A stretch of 64,000 bases of DNA from an uncultured Flavobacteriaceae bacterium (lineage in GTDB: Bacteria > Bacteroidota > Bacteroidia > Flavobacteriales > Flavobacteriaceae), in the NCBI GenBank assembly GCA_947501625.1, contig CANMWN010000003.1, positions 248,001 to 312,000 of the forward strand. Reading direction: 5' to 3'. Shown here piece by piece: positions 36,109 through 44,562 of the stretch (its first letter is position 1; every line of letters begins with the position of its first letter). The notes under the pieces are model-generated. The model was not told the DNA's origin. It searched no databases and saw only the letters and a program-made list of their open reading frames with translations. A program made the position numbers and the translations under genes.

Positions 36109-37262
36109 TGAAAGAGCAAAAAGTTAAAAAAAAGTTACTGATAATAACAACAATTCCTGCTTCATTTCATTTTTTTAAAGGTCAAGTAAGAGTTTTGAAA
36201 AAAGGATTTGATATTGAATTTGTTTCAAGTCCCGGAAAAAAGCTTTATTATTTTTCTGATTTAGAAGGAGTTAATTCTCATGAAGTTCCAATGAATAGAG
36301 AAATAAGTGTTTTGCAAGATATTGGAAGTCTAGTTAAATTAATCAAACTTTTTAAAAAAATAAAACCAGATATAATACATGGAAATACTCCAAAAGGGGG
36401 ATTTTTAAGTATGGTTGCAGGCTGGTTTGTTAAAGTACCTCATAGAATTTATTGCGTGCATGGTTTGCGTTATCAAGGTGCAAAAGGGTTTAAAAGAAAA
36501 CTCTTAATTGCTATGGAACGTATTGCATGTAAATTAGCAACTGATGTTTTTACAGTTAGTTTTGGAGTAAAAAAAACATTGAAAGAAGACGGTATTTCTA
36601 ATAAAGATGTAAATATTATTTGGAACGGGAGCGTGAATGGTATTGATACCGACTATTTTTCTGTCTCTGAAGTTGATTCATCAGCCATGAAAAAACAATT
36701 AAAATTAACATCAGATAATTTTGTTTTTGGTTTTGTTGGAAGATTAGTAAAAGATAAAGGTATAAATGAATTGATTCAAGCTTTTTTAGAAATAAATAAA
36801 AAATATCCGTACACGAGATTATTGTTAGTTGGTTCATTTGAAGAAGCTGACCCTATAGAACTTGAAACAAAAAATGAAATTGAGAATAATGAAAATATTA
36901 TTTATGTTGGATTTCAAAGAGAAATAAGGTTATACTTAAACTTAATGGATCTTTTCACTTTTCCAAGTTATAGAGAAGGTTTTGGAATTTCATTGATGGA
37001 AGCAGCAGCAATGAATGTTCCAGCAATTTCCTCTAATATTTCAGGATGTAATGAAATTATTAAAGACGGATATAATGGTAAACTTATTTCGTCTAAATCG
37101 GCAATTGAATTACAAGAAGCAATGGAAACATTTCTTTTAAATCCTGAATTAGTTAAATCAATGTCAAGTGTATCAAGAGAATATGTTGATGATAGATATA
37201 ATCAAAAAAAGTTATGGGAAAAAGCACTTGAATACTACTTAAAATTAGTTGACCATGTATAA
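36108..37262 (+). CDS. Glycosyltransferase family 4 (GT-B)
   Basis: A 384-residue GT4-type enzyme. Features are HGNTPKGGFLSMVAGWF near residue 90, the donor-binding FGFVGRLVKDKGINELI (about 206-222) and TFPSYREGFGISLMEAAAMN (about 284-303), containing the EX7E pair. It resembles the PglA/WbpX-type enzymes that act just after the initiating sugar transferase, which fits its place directly upstream of a PglC-like gene. It overlaps that gene's TTG option, but the preferred ATG of the next gene lies within its last 8 bp. Confidence 0.9.
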   Translation: MKEQKVKKKLLIITTIPASFHFFKGQVRVLKKGFDIEFVSSPGKKLYYFSDLEGVNSHEVPMNREISVLQDIGSLVKLIKLFKKIKPDIIHGNTPKGGFLSMVAGWFVKVPHRIYCVHGLRYQGAKGFKRKLLIAMERIACKLATDVFTVSFGVKKTLKEDGISNKDVNIIWNGSVNGIDTDYFSVSEVDSSAMKKQLKLTSDNFVFGFVGRLVKDKGINELIQAFLEINKKYPYTRLLLVGSFEEADPIELETKNEIENNENIIYVGFQREIRLYLNLMDLFTFPSYREGFGISLMEAAAMNVPAISSNISGCNEIIKDGYNGKLISSKSAIELQEAMETFLLNPELVKSMSSVSREYVDDRYNQKKLWEKALEYYLKLVDHV

Positions 37263-37863
37263 ATATATTAAAAGACTAATAGATATTTTTGCATCTTTTT
37301 TAGGGTTAATCATTTTGTCGCCTATATTCATTGTTGTTTTTTTATTATTACTCTATTTTAATAATGGGAAACCCTTCTTTTTTCAGGCTAGACCAGGAAA
37401 AAATGAGAAGATATTTAAAATAATAAAGTTTAAAACAATGAATGATAAAACTGATGAGAACGGTGAATTATTATCAGTTGATAAGAGAATAACTAAAGTT
37501 GGATCATTCCTTAGAAAATCATCTTTTGATGAAATACCTCAATTAATAAATGTTTTTAAGGGCGATATGAGTTTAATTGGACCAAGACCATTGTTAATTA
37601 AATACTTACCCTTATATAATGATTTCCAGAAACGTAGACATGAAATAAAACCTGGAATAACTGGTTGGGCACAAGTAAATGGTAGAAATGCAATTTCTTG
37701 GGATGAGAAATTTAAATTTGATGTTTATTATGTAGATAATGCTTCTCTTTTGTTGGATATTAAAATACTTTTTTTGACTGTGAAAAAAGTATTGGTTAAA
37801 GAAGGTGTTAATAGTTCTGAGAATTTAAATATGAAGGAATTTAGAGGTAGTTTAAAATCATAA
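37255..37863 (+). CDS. Initiating sugar-phosphate transferase (PglC/WcaJ-type)
   Basis: A 202-residue phosphoglycosyl transferase. One hydrophobic re-entrant helix at the N-terminus (IDIFASFLGLIILSPIF, residues 9-25) is followed by the catalytic domain: KFKTMND, SSFDEIPQLINVFKGDMSLI with the Asp-Glu pair, GPRPLL and PGITGWAQVNGRN. It puts the first sugar phosphate on undecaprenyl phosphate. The short single-helix form is the PglC class rather than the long WbaP class. ATG 37255 (MYKYIKRLID) is preferred over an in-frame TTG two codons upstream. The presence of PglD/E/F-like genes suggests diNAcBac or a similar amino sugar as substrate. Confidence 0.9.
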   Translation: MYKYIKRLIDIFASFLGLIILSPIFIVVFLLLLYFNNGKPFFFQARPGKNEKIFKIIKFKTMNDKTDENGELLSVDKRITKVGSFLRKSSFDEIPQLINVFKGDMSLIGPRPLLIKYLPLYNDFQKRRHEIKPGITGWAQVNGRNAISWDEKFKFDVYYVDNASLLLDIKILFLTVKKVLVKEGVNSSENLNMKEFRGSLKS

Positions 37864-37901
37864 TTTTAAATTAATGTATATTAGTCAAAATTTTTGAATA
37901 A

Positions 37902-39203
37902 GTGAGTATATTAGAAAAGTTTAGAAATAAAGTATTTTGGTTTCTTGATTTATTTCAATCAAAAAGAATAAAAAATCATTTTGATGAAATAAAATATATC
38001 AATGAGAATTTTAATTCAGAAGATGTAACTGTGCTTAGAAATAAAATGTTAAATGAAATATTAACATTTGCCACACAAACAACTAAATTTTACGATAAAT
38101 ATAAAAATTATTCATCTTTAGAAGACTTTCCTGTTGTAAATAAAAAAATTATTAGAGATAATTTTAAAGACTTTGAATCGTCGGAATATAAAGATAAGAA
38201 AAGGTATAAAGTAGCAACAAGTGGATCTACTGGTACTCCTTTTGTGAGTTATTTTGATAAGAACAAGAAAGCAAGAAATAGCGCTGATACAATTTATTTT
38301 GCCAATAAAACTGGATTTAAGGTAGGTCATAAGTTATTATATATTCGTTTTTGGGGAGAACAATATAGTAAGAGTAAATTAGCATCTTGGAAACAAAACA
38401 TTATACCTTATAATGTAACAGAACTTCGGGATGAAGATATTAAAAAATTGATTGGTAGATTAGAATCAGATTCTTCAACCATTGGTATTGTTTCTTACGC
38501 TTCGGCTATGGAAAGCATTTGTAAATATTTAGATAAAATTGATTCCAACCCTATTAAATCGAATATAAAATCAATTATTTTAATTTCTGAAAGTTTGAAT
38601 GATTATACGATGAAGAGTATAATTAAATACTTTGGAGTTAAACCTGTTTCAAGGTATTCTAATAGCGAAAATGGAATTTTGGCTCAACAATCACAAAATT
38701 TTGATAATGATTTTATAATTAATTGGGCTAGTTACAATTTTGAAATCCTTAAAATTGACGCTAATGAGCCAGTAAAATTTGGGGAAACAGGTAGGATAGT
38801 AGTGACTGATTTATTTAATCGTGCAGTACCAAAGATAAGATATGATACAGGAGATTTAGGCTCAATGTCCAAAACTGACTTTGGAATAGTGCTTAATAAA
38901 CTTGAAGGACGTATTATGGATGTTATTTATGACACTTCAGGCGAAATAATTTCTTCACACATTGTACATCAAATATGTGTTTTTGAAGGAATTAATGAAT
39001 ACCAATTGATTCAAACTGATAAGAAGAAATATATTTTTAAAATTATTGCTTCAGATGGTTTTGTTGAGGATCAACTAATTGAGAGTTATAAAAAATTGCT
39101 TGGTAATGATTCTCAAATAACGGTAGAGTATGTAAAAGAAATACCACTTTTAAAATCTGGAAAGAGAAAAAAAGTATTGAATTTATATACTCAAATTCAA
39201 TAA
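37902..39203 (+). CDS. CapK/PaaK-like adenylate-forming enzyme, copy 1
   Basis: A 433-residue protein of the phenylacetate-CoA ligase-like (CapK) family found in polysaccharide loci. ATP-binding and adenylation motifs are kept: ATSGSTGTPFVSYF (about residues 105-118), SRYSNSENGILAQQ (about 253-266), KIRYDTGDLG (about 316-325) and the C-terminal SGKRKKV that carries the catalytic Lys. The start is a GTG at 37902; no nearby ATG serves. It probably activates a carboxylic acid (acyl or amino-acyl) for attachment to the glycan, but the substrate is unknown. The adjacent gene is a paralogue. Confidence 0.85.
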   Translation: MSILEKFRNKVFWFLDLFQSKRIKNHFDEIKYINENFNSEDVTVLRNKMLNEILTFATQTTKFYDKYKNYSSLEDFPVVNKKIIRDNFKDFESSEYKDKKRYKVATSGSTGTPFVSYFDKNKKARNSADTIYFANKTGFKVGHKLLYIRFWGEQYSKSKLASWKQNIIPYNVTELRDEDIKKLIGRLESDSSTIGIVSYASAMESICKYLDKIDSNPIKSNIKSIILISESLNDYTMKSIIKYFGVKPVSRYSNSENGILAQQSQNFDNDFIINWASYNFEILKIDANEPVKFGETGRIVVTDLFNRAVPKIRYDTGDLGSMSKTDFGIVLNKLEGRIMDVIYDTSGEIISSHIVHQICVFEGINEYQLIQTDKKKYIFKIIASDGFVEDQLIESYKKLLGNDSQITVEYVKEIPLLKSGKRKKVLNLYTQIQ

Positions 39204-39258
39204 TGTAAGGAATGTTATTATTTGTGACTAATAAATATTACAACTTGAAATAAAAAAT

Positions 39259-40551
39259 ATGCTTGGAAAATTGAGATACCACCTTTTTTGGTTTATTGAT
39301 TGTTTGCAAAAAAACAATATAAGGCGCCATTACAAGGAAATCAAATTTTTAAATGAAAAGCATAATACTTCAGAGGCTCAAGAAATTATTGAGAATTATA
39401 AGAAGAAATTACTCGAACATAGTATAAACTCAACTAATTATTATAAAAAATATAGTAATTGTAAATTTGAGGATTTACCTGTTGTCAATAAAAATATTAT
39501 AAGAGATAATTTTAGTGCGTTCGAATCCATTTTTTATAAACGAAAACAACGATTTAAAGTATCTACTAGTGGATCAACAGGCACACCTTTTGTTACATAT
39601 TTAAATAAAAATAAAAAGTTAAGAAATTCAGCGGATACTATTTATTTTGCTGAAAAATCGGGATTTAGAGTTGGTAATAAACTGTTTTATATTCGCTTGT
39701 GGGATGATCAACATAAGAAATTATCAATAACCTCTTGGGTTTTAAATATAGTTGCACATAATATTTCTGATTTAAGAGATGTTGATATTCATGAGTTGTT
39801 GGATAAGATTTCTAATTCAAAATCTGATGTAGGATTTTTAGCCTATGCATCGGCTTATGATGCTATATGTAAATATTTGGATAAGAAAAAATCTGGATTT
39901 GTACCAAACAATCTAAAATCTATTATAGCTATATCGGAACGATTAAGTGATTATGCTAAAAATTCGATGGAAAAATATTTTGGTGTGCCTGTAGTTTCTA
40001 GGTATTCAGCTTCTGAAACAGGTATTCTTGCTCAGCAAGTAAAAGAAAATAATGATTTTAATATTAATTGGGCTAGTTATTATGTTGAAATTTTAAATAT
40101 TGATAATGATTTACCAGCTCCTGAAGGTGAAACAGGGAGAATAATAATTACTGACCTTTTTAATTATGCTGTTCCTATGCTTCGTTATGACACAGGAGAT
40201 TTGGGAACTATTGTTGATAAAAAGTCAATTAATGGACCTGTTTTAACAAAAGTTGAAGGTCGAAAAATGGATATGTTATACACTACAAAAGGAGAGTTAA
40301 TATCTTCTCATATTGTTCATAAAATATGTTTATTTAAAGGAATTAATCAATATCAATTGATTCAAAATGATAAAAATAAATATACATTTAAAATTAATGT
40401 TGATAAGACTTTTAATCAAGAGCAAGAATTAATAATTGACTATAAGTATTATCTTGGAAATGATGCTGATATAAAAGTTGAATATGTAGATAGTATACCT
40501 GTATTATCTTCTGGTAAAAGAAAGAAAGTAATTAATGAGTATATTAAATAG
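39259..40551 (+). CDS. CapK/PaaK-like adenylate-forming enzyme, copy 2
   Basis: A 430-residue paralogue of the preceding gene, similar along its full length (for example STSGSTGTPFVTY, SRYSASETGILAQQ, MLRYDTGDLG, SSGKRKKV). All adenylation motifs seen in copy 1 are present, so neither copy looks inactive. A 55-bp gap separates the two. Differences concentrate in the middle (residues about 160-240), which would line the acid pocket, so the two may activate different acids. It ends the first half of the polysaccharide locus, before a strong terminator. Confidence 0.85.
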   Translation: MLGKLRYHLFWFIDCLQKNNIRRHYKEIKFLNEKHNTSEAQEIIENYKKKLLEHSINSTNYYKKYSNCKFEDLPVVNKNIIRDNFSAFESIFYKRKQRFKVSTSGSTGTPFVTYLNKNKKLRNSADTIYFAEKSGFRVGNKLFYIRLWDDQHKKLSITSWVLNIVAHNISDLRDVDIHELLDKISNSKSDVGFLAYASAYDAICKYLDKKKSGFVPNNLKSIIAISERLSDYAKNSMEKYFGVPVVSRYSASETGILAQQVKENNDFNINWASYYVEILNIDNDLPAPEGETGRIIITDLFNYAVPMLRYDTGDLGTIVDKKSINGPVLTKVEGRKMDMLYTTKGELISSHIVHKICLFKGINQYQLIQNDKNKYTFKINVDKTFNQEQELIIDYKYYLGNDADIKVEYVDSIPVLSSGKRKKVINEYIK

Positions 40552-40580
40552 AATGTTTTAAAAAAAACTTTTAGTAAAAT

Positions 40581-40620
40581 AAATAAGCCTTAGCAATTAG
40601 CTAAGGCTTATTTATTTTAT
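40581..40620. terminator. Strong bidirectional terminator
   Basis: AAATAAGCCTTAGC (40581-40594) and GCTAAGGCTTATTT (40600-40613) form a perfect 14-bp stem with an AATTA loop, followed by T-rich sequence and preceded by A-rich sequence. It lies between the convergent CapK-like and beta-helix lipoprotein genes and can serve both. Confidence 0.88.
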
Positions 40621-40642
40621 ATTATTAACAATAAAATTTAAT

Positions 40643-42472
40643 TTAATTATTGTTTTCTAATGTAATATTTACAGAATCAGAATGTGTAATATCACTATTA
40701 GAAGTACTATTTCTGATTGTAATATGACCAGAATTTCTTATATCAACATTGTAGTTAGAAGAAGAAATGAAATTAACACCATCGAAAGTTAATCCGGTTT
40801 CACCAGATACACCATCACCATTTTCATTTATCTTTTTAGCCAAGAAAGGAAATGAAGTTACATCAACTGAACCACCATTTACGTGAGTGTTCTCAAGTGA
40901 TACTCCACCTGGATAATTGTAAAAACCACGTGAGTTGGCTCTTTCACTCACAAGAATATTATTATTGATTTCATTATCTAAACCTTCAAGGAAGAAAATT
41001 CCATTATTAAAGTCAGTAACTGTATTGTTATAAACTGTATGACCTTGGCCTCCAATAGAAATTCCATTTTTGTATCCTGTAATAGTATTGTTATAGACCT
41101 CCCAGTTCTTAACGAAGTGAGACCCATCTTCTCTAATCAATGGTTTAATATTTATTCCTCTTGGTCTATCTGGATTGTCAGCAATAAAAGTATTGTCATG
41201 TAGTTTAACATTAAATGAACCAATATTACCACATCCTGCTCCAAATGTATTTCCAAATACATCTACTTCAGATGCTTTGAAAAAGTCGATGTCACCTGCG
41301 TGATTACTATTAAATGTACTATTACTTATTTGAATATCTTTTACAACTTCAGTAATTCTCATTACTCCATTTTCAACAGGATTAATAGCTTCTAAGTCAA
41401 TACCATGTTTTGGCAACACACCTTTCCAACTATAACCTTCAGCAGCTGGAGAATATGCACCTCCGTCTCCAGAGTTAGTATATGAATTATTATCTAAAAC
41501 AGCACCAATAACATCAGTTAATGATAATCCATTTCTTCTATTACTATCAAACTCACAGTTTTTAATTGTAATATCTGCACTGTATTGGGTACCATCTTTT
41601 GGTGAACCATCATCATTTCTTACTCTTGGACTACTCACTACCAATCCATCACCTGTAAACTCATTAGATGACGTCCCATCAATAGTACTAGTTACAGATC
41701 CAATAAAATAAACACCATACCCTAAATCTTGTGGTCCAGTATCTCCTCCATCATAATCATGTGTATATCTATCACCCCATAGGTGACCTCCAGATATTTT
41801 TGAATTTGTAGTTTCCCAAGTGCATAATAAAGCATAATCTCTTTTGTCATTAGGCTGTACTCTTATGTGAGTGTTTTCATTCATTTTAAAATGAAAATTA
41901 CTAGGAATTTGAATTGATCTTCTCCAATTTTCAATTTTTGATCCTCCATATCCTGCTTGAACATCAAAATATGCATCTAAATCATTTACTTCAAAAGTAT
42001 AACCTCTAAAAGATTTTACTTGTGATATTGCTTTGTTGATATTAATTCTGTTTGTTAAAGCAACTGATGTTGATACATCTCCTTCAGTAATATTCCATTT
42101 TTCTTTTTCAAAAATAAAATCAGAACTAGTTAACCTTGTAGATCCTTCAATTTCTAAACCAATATTTAATAGTTCTCCATCAATATTTCCTCCATCTAAA
42201 ATAATGGTTCCGTTAGTTAGAATACCACCATCATATTTTAAGATTACATTTTCAGGAAGGGTGATTGTTTGACCATTTAAATCATAATCACAGTTTATGA
42301 TAATTTCATCACCTGATGAGTATGAATCTAAATTGAATTCGCAGGGAACTTCAACTTTAATTCCATTATCGGTACTTGAATTGTTAATTGTTTCTTCTTG
42401 GAAAGTATCGTTGTTGCAAGAAGTTAAAAATATAGCGAAAAGCGCTAATGTTAAGTTAGTAAATTGTCTCAT
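40643..42472 (-). CDS. Surface lipoprotein with right-handed parallel beta-helix
   Basis: A 609-residue lipoprotein. The signal MRQFTNLTLALFAIFLTSC places the lipid-bearing cysteine at residue 19. From about residue 55 the sequence is a series of short, Asn- and Gly-rich strands (for example ILTNGTIILDGGNIDGEL; NTITGYKNGISIGGQGHTVYNNTV), the hallmark of right-handed parallel beta-helix (pectate-lyase-like) proteins. Such proteins often cut or bind polysaccharides. No lyase or hydrolase active site can be fixed by eye. It sits in the middle of the polysaccharide locus but on the opposite strand and with its own promoter, so a role in trimming or turning over the polymer is a reasonable guess. 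Confidence 0.82.
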   Translation of the reverse strand: MRQFTNLTLALFAIFLTSCNNDTFQEETINNSSTDNGIKVEVPCEFNLDSYSSGDEIIINCDYDLNGQTITLPENVILKYDGGILTNGTIILDGGNIDGELLNIGLEIEGSTRLTSSDFIFEKEKWNITEGDVSTSVALTNRININKAISQVKSFRGYTFEVNDLDAYFDVQAGYGGSKIENWRRSIQIPSNFHFKMNENTHIRVQPNDKRDYALLCTWETTNSKISGGHLWGDRYTHDYDGGDTGPQDLGYGVYFIGSVTSTIDGTSSNEFTGDGLVVSSPRVRNDDGSPKDGTQYSADITIKNCEFDSNRRNGLSLTDVIGAVLDNNSYTNSGDGGAYSPAAEGYSWKGVLPKHGIDLEAINPVENGVMRITEVVKDIQISNSTFNSNHAGDIDFFKASEVDVFGNTFGAGCGNIGSFNVKLHDNTFIADNPDRPRGINIKPLIREDGSHFVKNWEVYNNTITGYKNGISIGGQGHTVYNNTVTDFNNGIFFLEGLDNEINNNILVSERANSRGFYNYPGGVSLENTHVNGGSVDVTSFPFLAKKINENGDGVSGETGLTFDGVNFISSSNYNVDIRNSGHITIRNSTSNSDITHSDSVNITLENNN

Positions 42473-42502
42473 GTTGTGGGGTTTATAAGATTACTATGGC
42501 GA

Positions 42503-42534
42503 CAAATATGTAAATTAATTTATTATCTACCAAA
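42503..42534 (-). promoter_or_regulatory. Putative promoter of the beta-helix lipoprotein gene
   Basis: On the minus strand TTTG (42534-42531) is followed after 20 bp by CATATTTG (42510-42503), one mismatch from the TTTG-n20-TAnnTTTG Bacteroidota pair. It lies 30 bp upstream of the ATG. Confidence 0.5.
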
Positions 42535-42764
42535 TATTTTAAAGATTTTTTCGCCATTTGTTTGTATTTTCGTGCATTTCATTAGTCATTTCTAGCAATT
42601 CATTATTCGAAAACGCAAAAAAACAAAAAATATTACTATCAAAATAAATAAATTATAATTTTTATTTAAGAAGATATTAACATTCTGTTAATAAGGGTGT
42701 TATAAAATGAATATGTGACGTTTTTTAACGTGCTGTGGAAGCGGGATATTTTGTATCAGAAAAG

Positions 42765-43109
42765 TTATTTGATATTATAATAAATAAACCTATTTTTTAT
42801 ATTTAAGCTATCAATCTGGAATGTATATGATTTTTTAGAAAGTGTATTATCAATATACATGTTGAATGTTTTTCCTTGAGAATCTAATGTGAAAATAGCA
42901 TTGTTCTTAATGTAATCTTGACTTATTATAATGAAATTAGACTTTTCAGAAGGCTTTAAATTCTTAAACTTATTACCATATAGCATTATATTGGTAATAT
43001 TTTCTTGAGTATTATTATAAATACTAATTTTTATAAAATTATTGTTTTTTAAAGAATTACCACAAGAAGTTGTAAAAACAAATAATAATAAAATTAAATG
43101 CTTTTTCAT
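42765..43109 (-). CDS. Small lipoprotein of unknown function
   Basis: A 114-residue protein with a lipoprotein signal (MKKHLILLLFVFTTSC, Cys16) and a short beta-rich body (FIKISIYNNTQENITNIML; SYTFQIDSLNIKNRFIYYNI). I do not recognise the family. It begins 2 bp after the tyrosinase stop codon, so it is co-transcribed with the tyrosinase and FN3 genes. A periplasmic or outer-membrane partner of the tyrosinase, for instance for copper handling, would fit the position, but the sequence has no Met/His copper motif, so this stays open. Confidence 0.7.
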   Translation of the reverse strand: MKKHLILLLFVFTTSCGNSLKNNNFIKISIYNNTQENITNIMLYGNKFKNLKPSEKSNFIIISQDYIKNNAIFTLDSQGKTFNMYIDNTLSKKSYTFQIDSLNIKNRFIYYNIK

Positions 43110-43111
43110 TT

Positions 43112-44554
43112 TTATAATTTGATAAGTCTACGAACTATTAATGGTTTTTCAATTGTTGAATCTGATACTTCTAAAACATAAACTCCATTAGATAAGTCAT
43201 ATAAACCATCTAACTCAATTGATGTTACATTTTCATAAATTTCTGACCTTATCACTTTACCCATCATGTTGTAAATTTTTATTTTACAACTTTTAATTTC
43301 TTTACTTAAGTTAATATAAACCTTGTCGGTAAAAGGATTTGGGAATGACTTGATTATGGTAACATTATCTGCTGCCAATTCTTCATTAAAGATAATAATT
43401 TGGGTGTTTAAGTTTACGTCAAAAGGGTTACTAACCCCCATTTTACTTTCAACACCGTTTCTTGCTAATGTATTGATATCGTTATCGGTATCTATTTTAG
43501 CAATAAAATTACTTCCTGTTTCTGAAAGAAATCCTGGTGTTAATAAAATTTCATTTACCGATTCGAATTTACAATCTTTTGTGTTGGGAATTGTAAAATT
43601 ATTACCAGATTCAATAGTATATTGATAATAAAAATTTTCAGTACTGTTGTATGTATTGCTTACAGTATAATCTTCTAATAATGCTAATTGATTTTCTGCA
43701 TAAAATGTTCCATATACTTTTGCGTCAACTATATCATTAGGATTTATTAAAGGTTTGGTAACTCCATAGAATGTATAAGTACCATCATATCTAAGCATGT
43801 CAGTTTTTATATATGATGAATTTTGATTTGGTACTTCCCAATCATTCCATAGTTTGTCAACAAATGTATGATGAAGATAAAAGACAGGGTCTCTTGCTGA
43901 AGCACTAGTTTGCATAACTCCTCCAACCCAACGATGAGCACCATTATGTGGAGACCTTCTTTCTAAACGGTTTGAAAAAGTGAAAAAATCTGTTTGATTA
44001 AAAATACTTGGTAAATCATTAACGTCAGGTAAAGCATTTACTTGGGCTCCAATGTTTCTGCCAAGCGACCAATCGGCATCAAATGGGCCCATAAAATCTG
44101 TAGTGAAAAGGGTAGCTAAAGCATCAGCAATTACTGCATTATTATCAAAACCATTAGGTTGTATAGTATTCCAATAAGGCATACCAATATTTGGGTTAAT
44201 ATCTTGCATATATTGCTCTAATTCAAATATCATGGCTCTATGCCATGCTAAGAATATTTCTCTAGTTGGCTCGTCAGGAAGATTTAGATGTAAATCAGGT
44301 TGTGTTGGATCAGCAGAATTATCGAAACTAAAAAAATTCAAATGAAAATCACCAAGGTCGTTGATTAAGTCGTCATCATTTGGATTGGCATCTCCTGCAC
44401 CGTCATTATCCAAATCTCTTAATTGATAGAAAGCGTCTCTTAGAGCAATTCTTTCAGATGCTGTCATCTCTTTATATTCTTTTCGAATAGCCTGAGAAAA
44501 AGTTATTGAAGAGAATATAAAAATAAATAAAATTGAAAAACAATATTTTTTCAT
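43112..44554 (-). CDS. Secreted tyrosinase with T9SS sorting domain
   Basis: A 480-residue protein with a signal peptide (cleavage likely near residue 21, TFS-QA), a type-3 copper (tyrosinase) domain and a C-terminal T9SS type A sorting domain (from about residue 402: FPNPFTDKVYINL ... NGVYVLEVSDS, ending RRLIKL). Likely copper ligands are His71, His89 and His105 (FLAWHRAMIFELEQ) for CuA, and His203, His207 (PHNGAHRWVGG) and the HH at 228-229 (DPVFYLHHTFVDKLW) for CuB. The spacing between the second and third CuA ligands is 16, longer than the about 9 of Streptomyces tyrosinase. It should oxidise phenols or tyrosines outside the cell. It lies 8 bp after the FN3 gene. Confidence 0.87.
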   Translation of the reverse strand: MKKYCFSILFIFIFSSITFSQAIRKEYKEMTASERIALRDAFYQLRDLDNDGAGDANPNDDDLINDLGDFHLNFFSFDNSADPTQPDLHLNLPDEPTREIFLAWHRAMIFELEQYMQDINPNIGMPYWNTIQPNGFDNNAVIADALATLFTTDFMGPFDADWSLGRNIGAQVNALPDVNDLPSIFNQTDFFTFSNRLERRSPHNGAHRWVGGVMQTSASARDPVFYLHHTFVDKLWNDWEVPNQNSSYIKTDMLRYDGTYTFYGVTKPLINPNDIVDAKVYGTFYAENQLALLEDYTVSNTYNSTENFYYQYTIESGNNFTIPNTKDCKFESVNEILLTPGFLSETGSNFIAKIDTDNDINTLARNGVESKMGVSNPFDVNLNTQIIIFNEELAADNVTIIKSFPNPFTDKVYINLSKEIKSCKIKIYNMMGKVIRSEIYENVTSIELDGLYDLSNGVYVLEVSDSTIEKPLIVRRLIKL

Positions 44555-44562
44555 AGCAATAA

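Noticed and set aside
42473-42764. Possible small gene or RNA in the 292-bp gap between the two lipoprotein genes
   Set aside because: No start with a plausible frame and no stable structure was seen; only the putative promoter of the beta-helix gene is supported.
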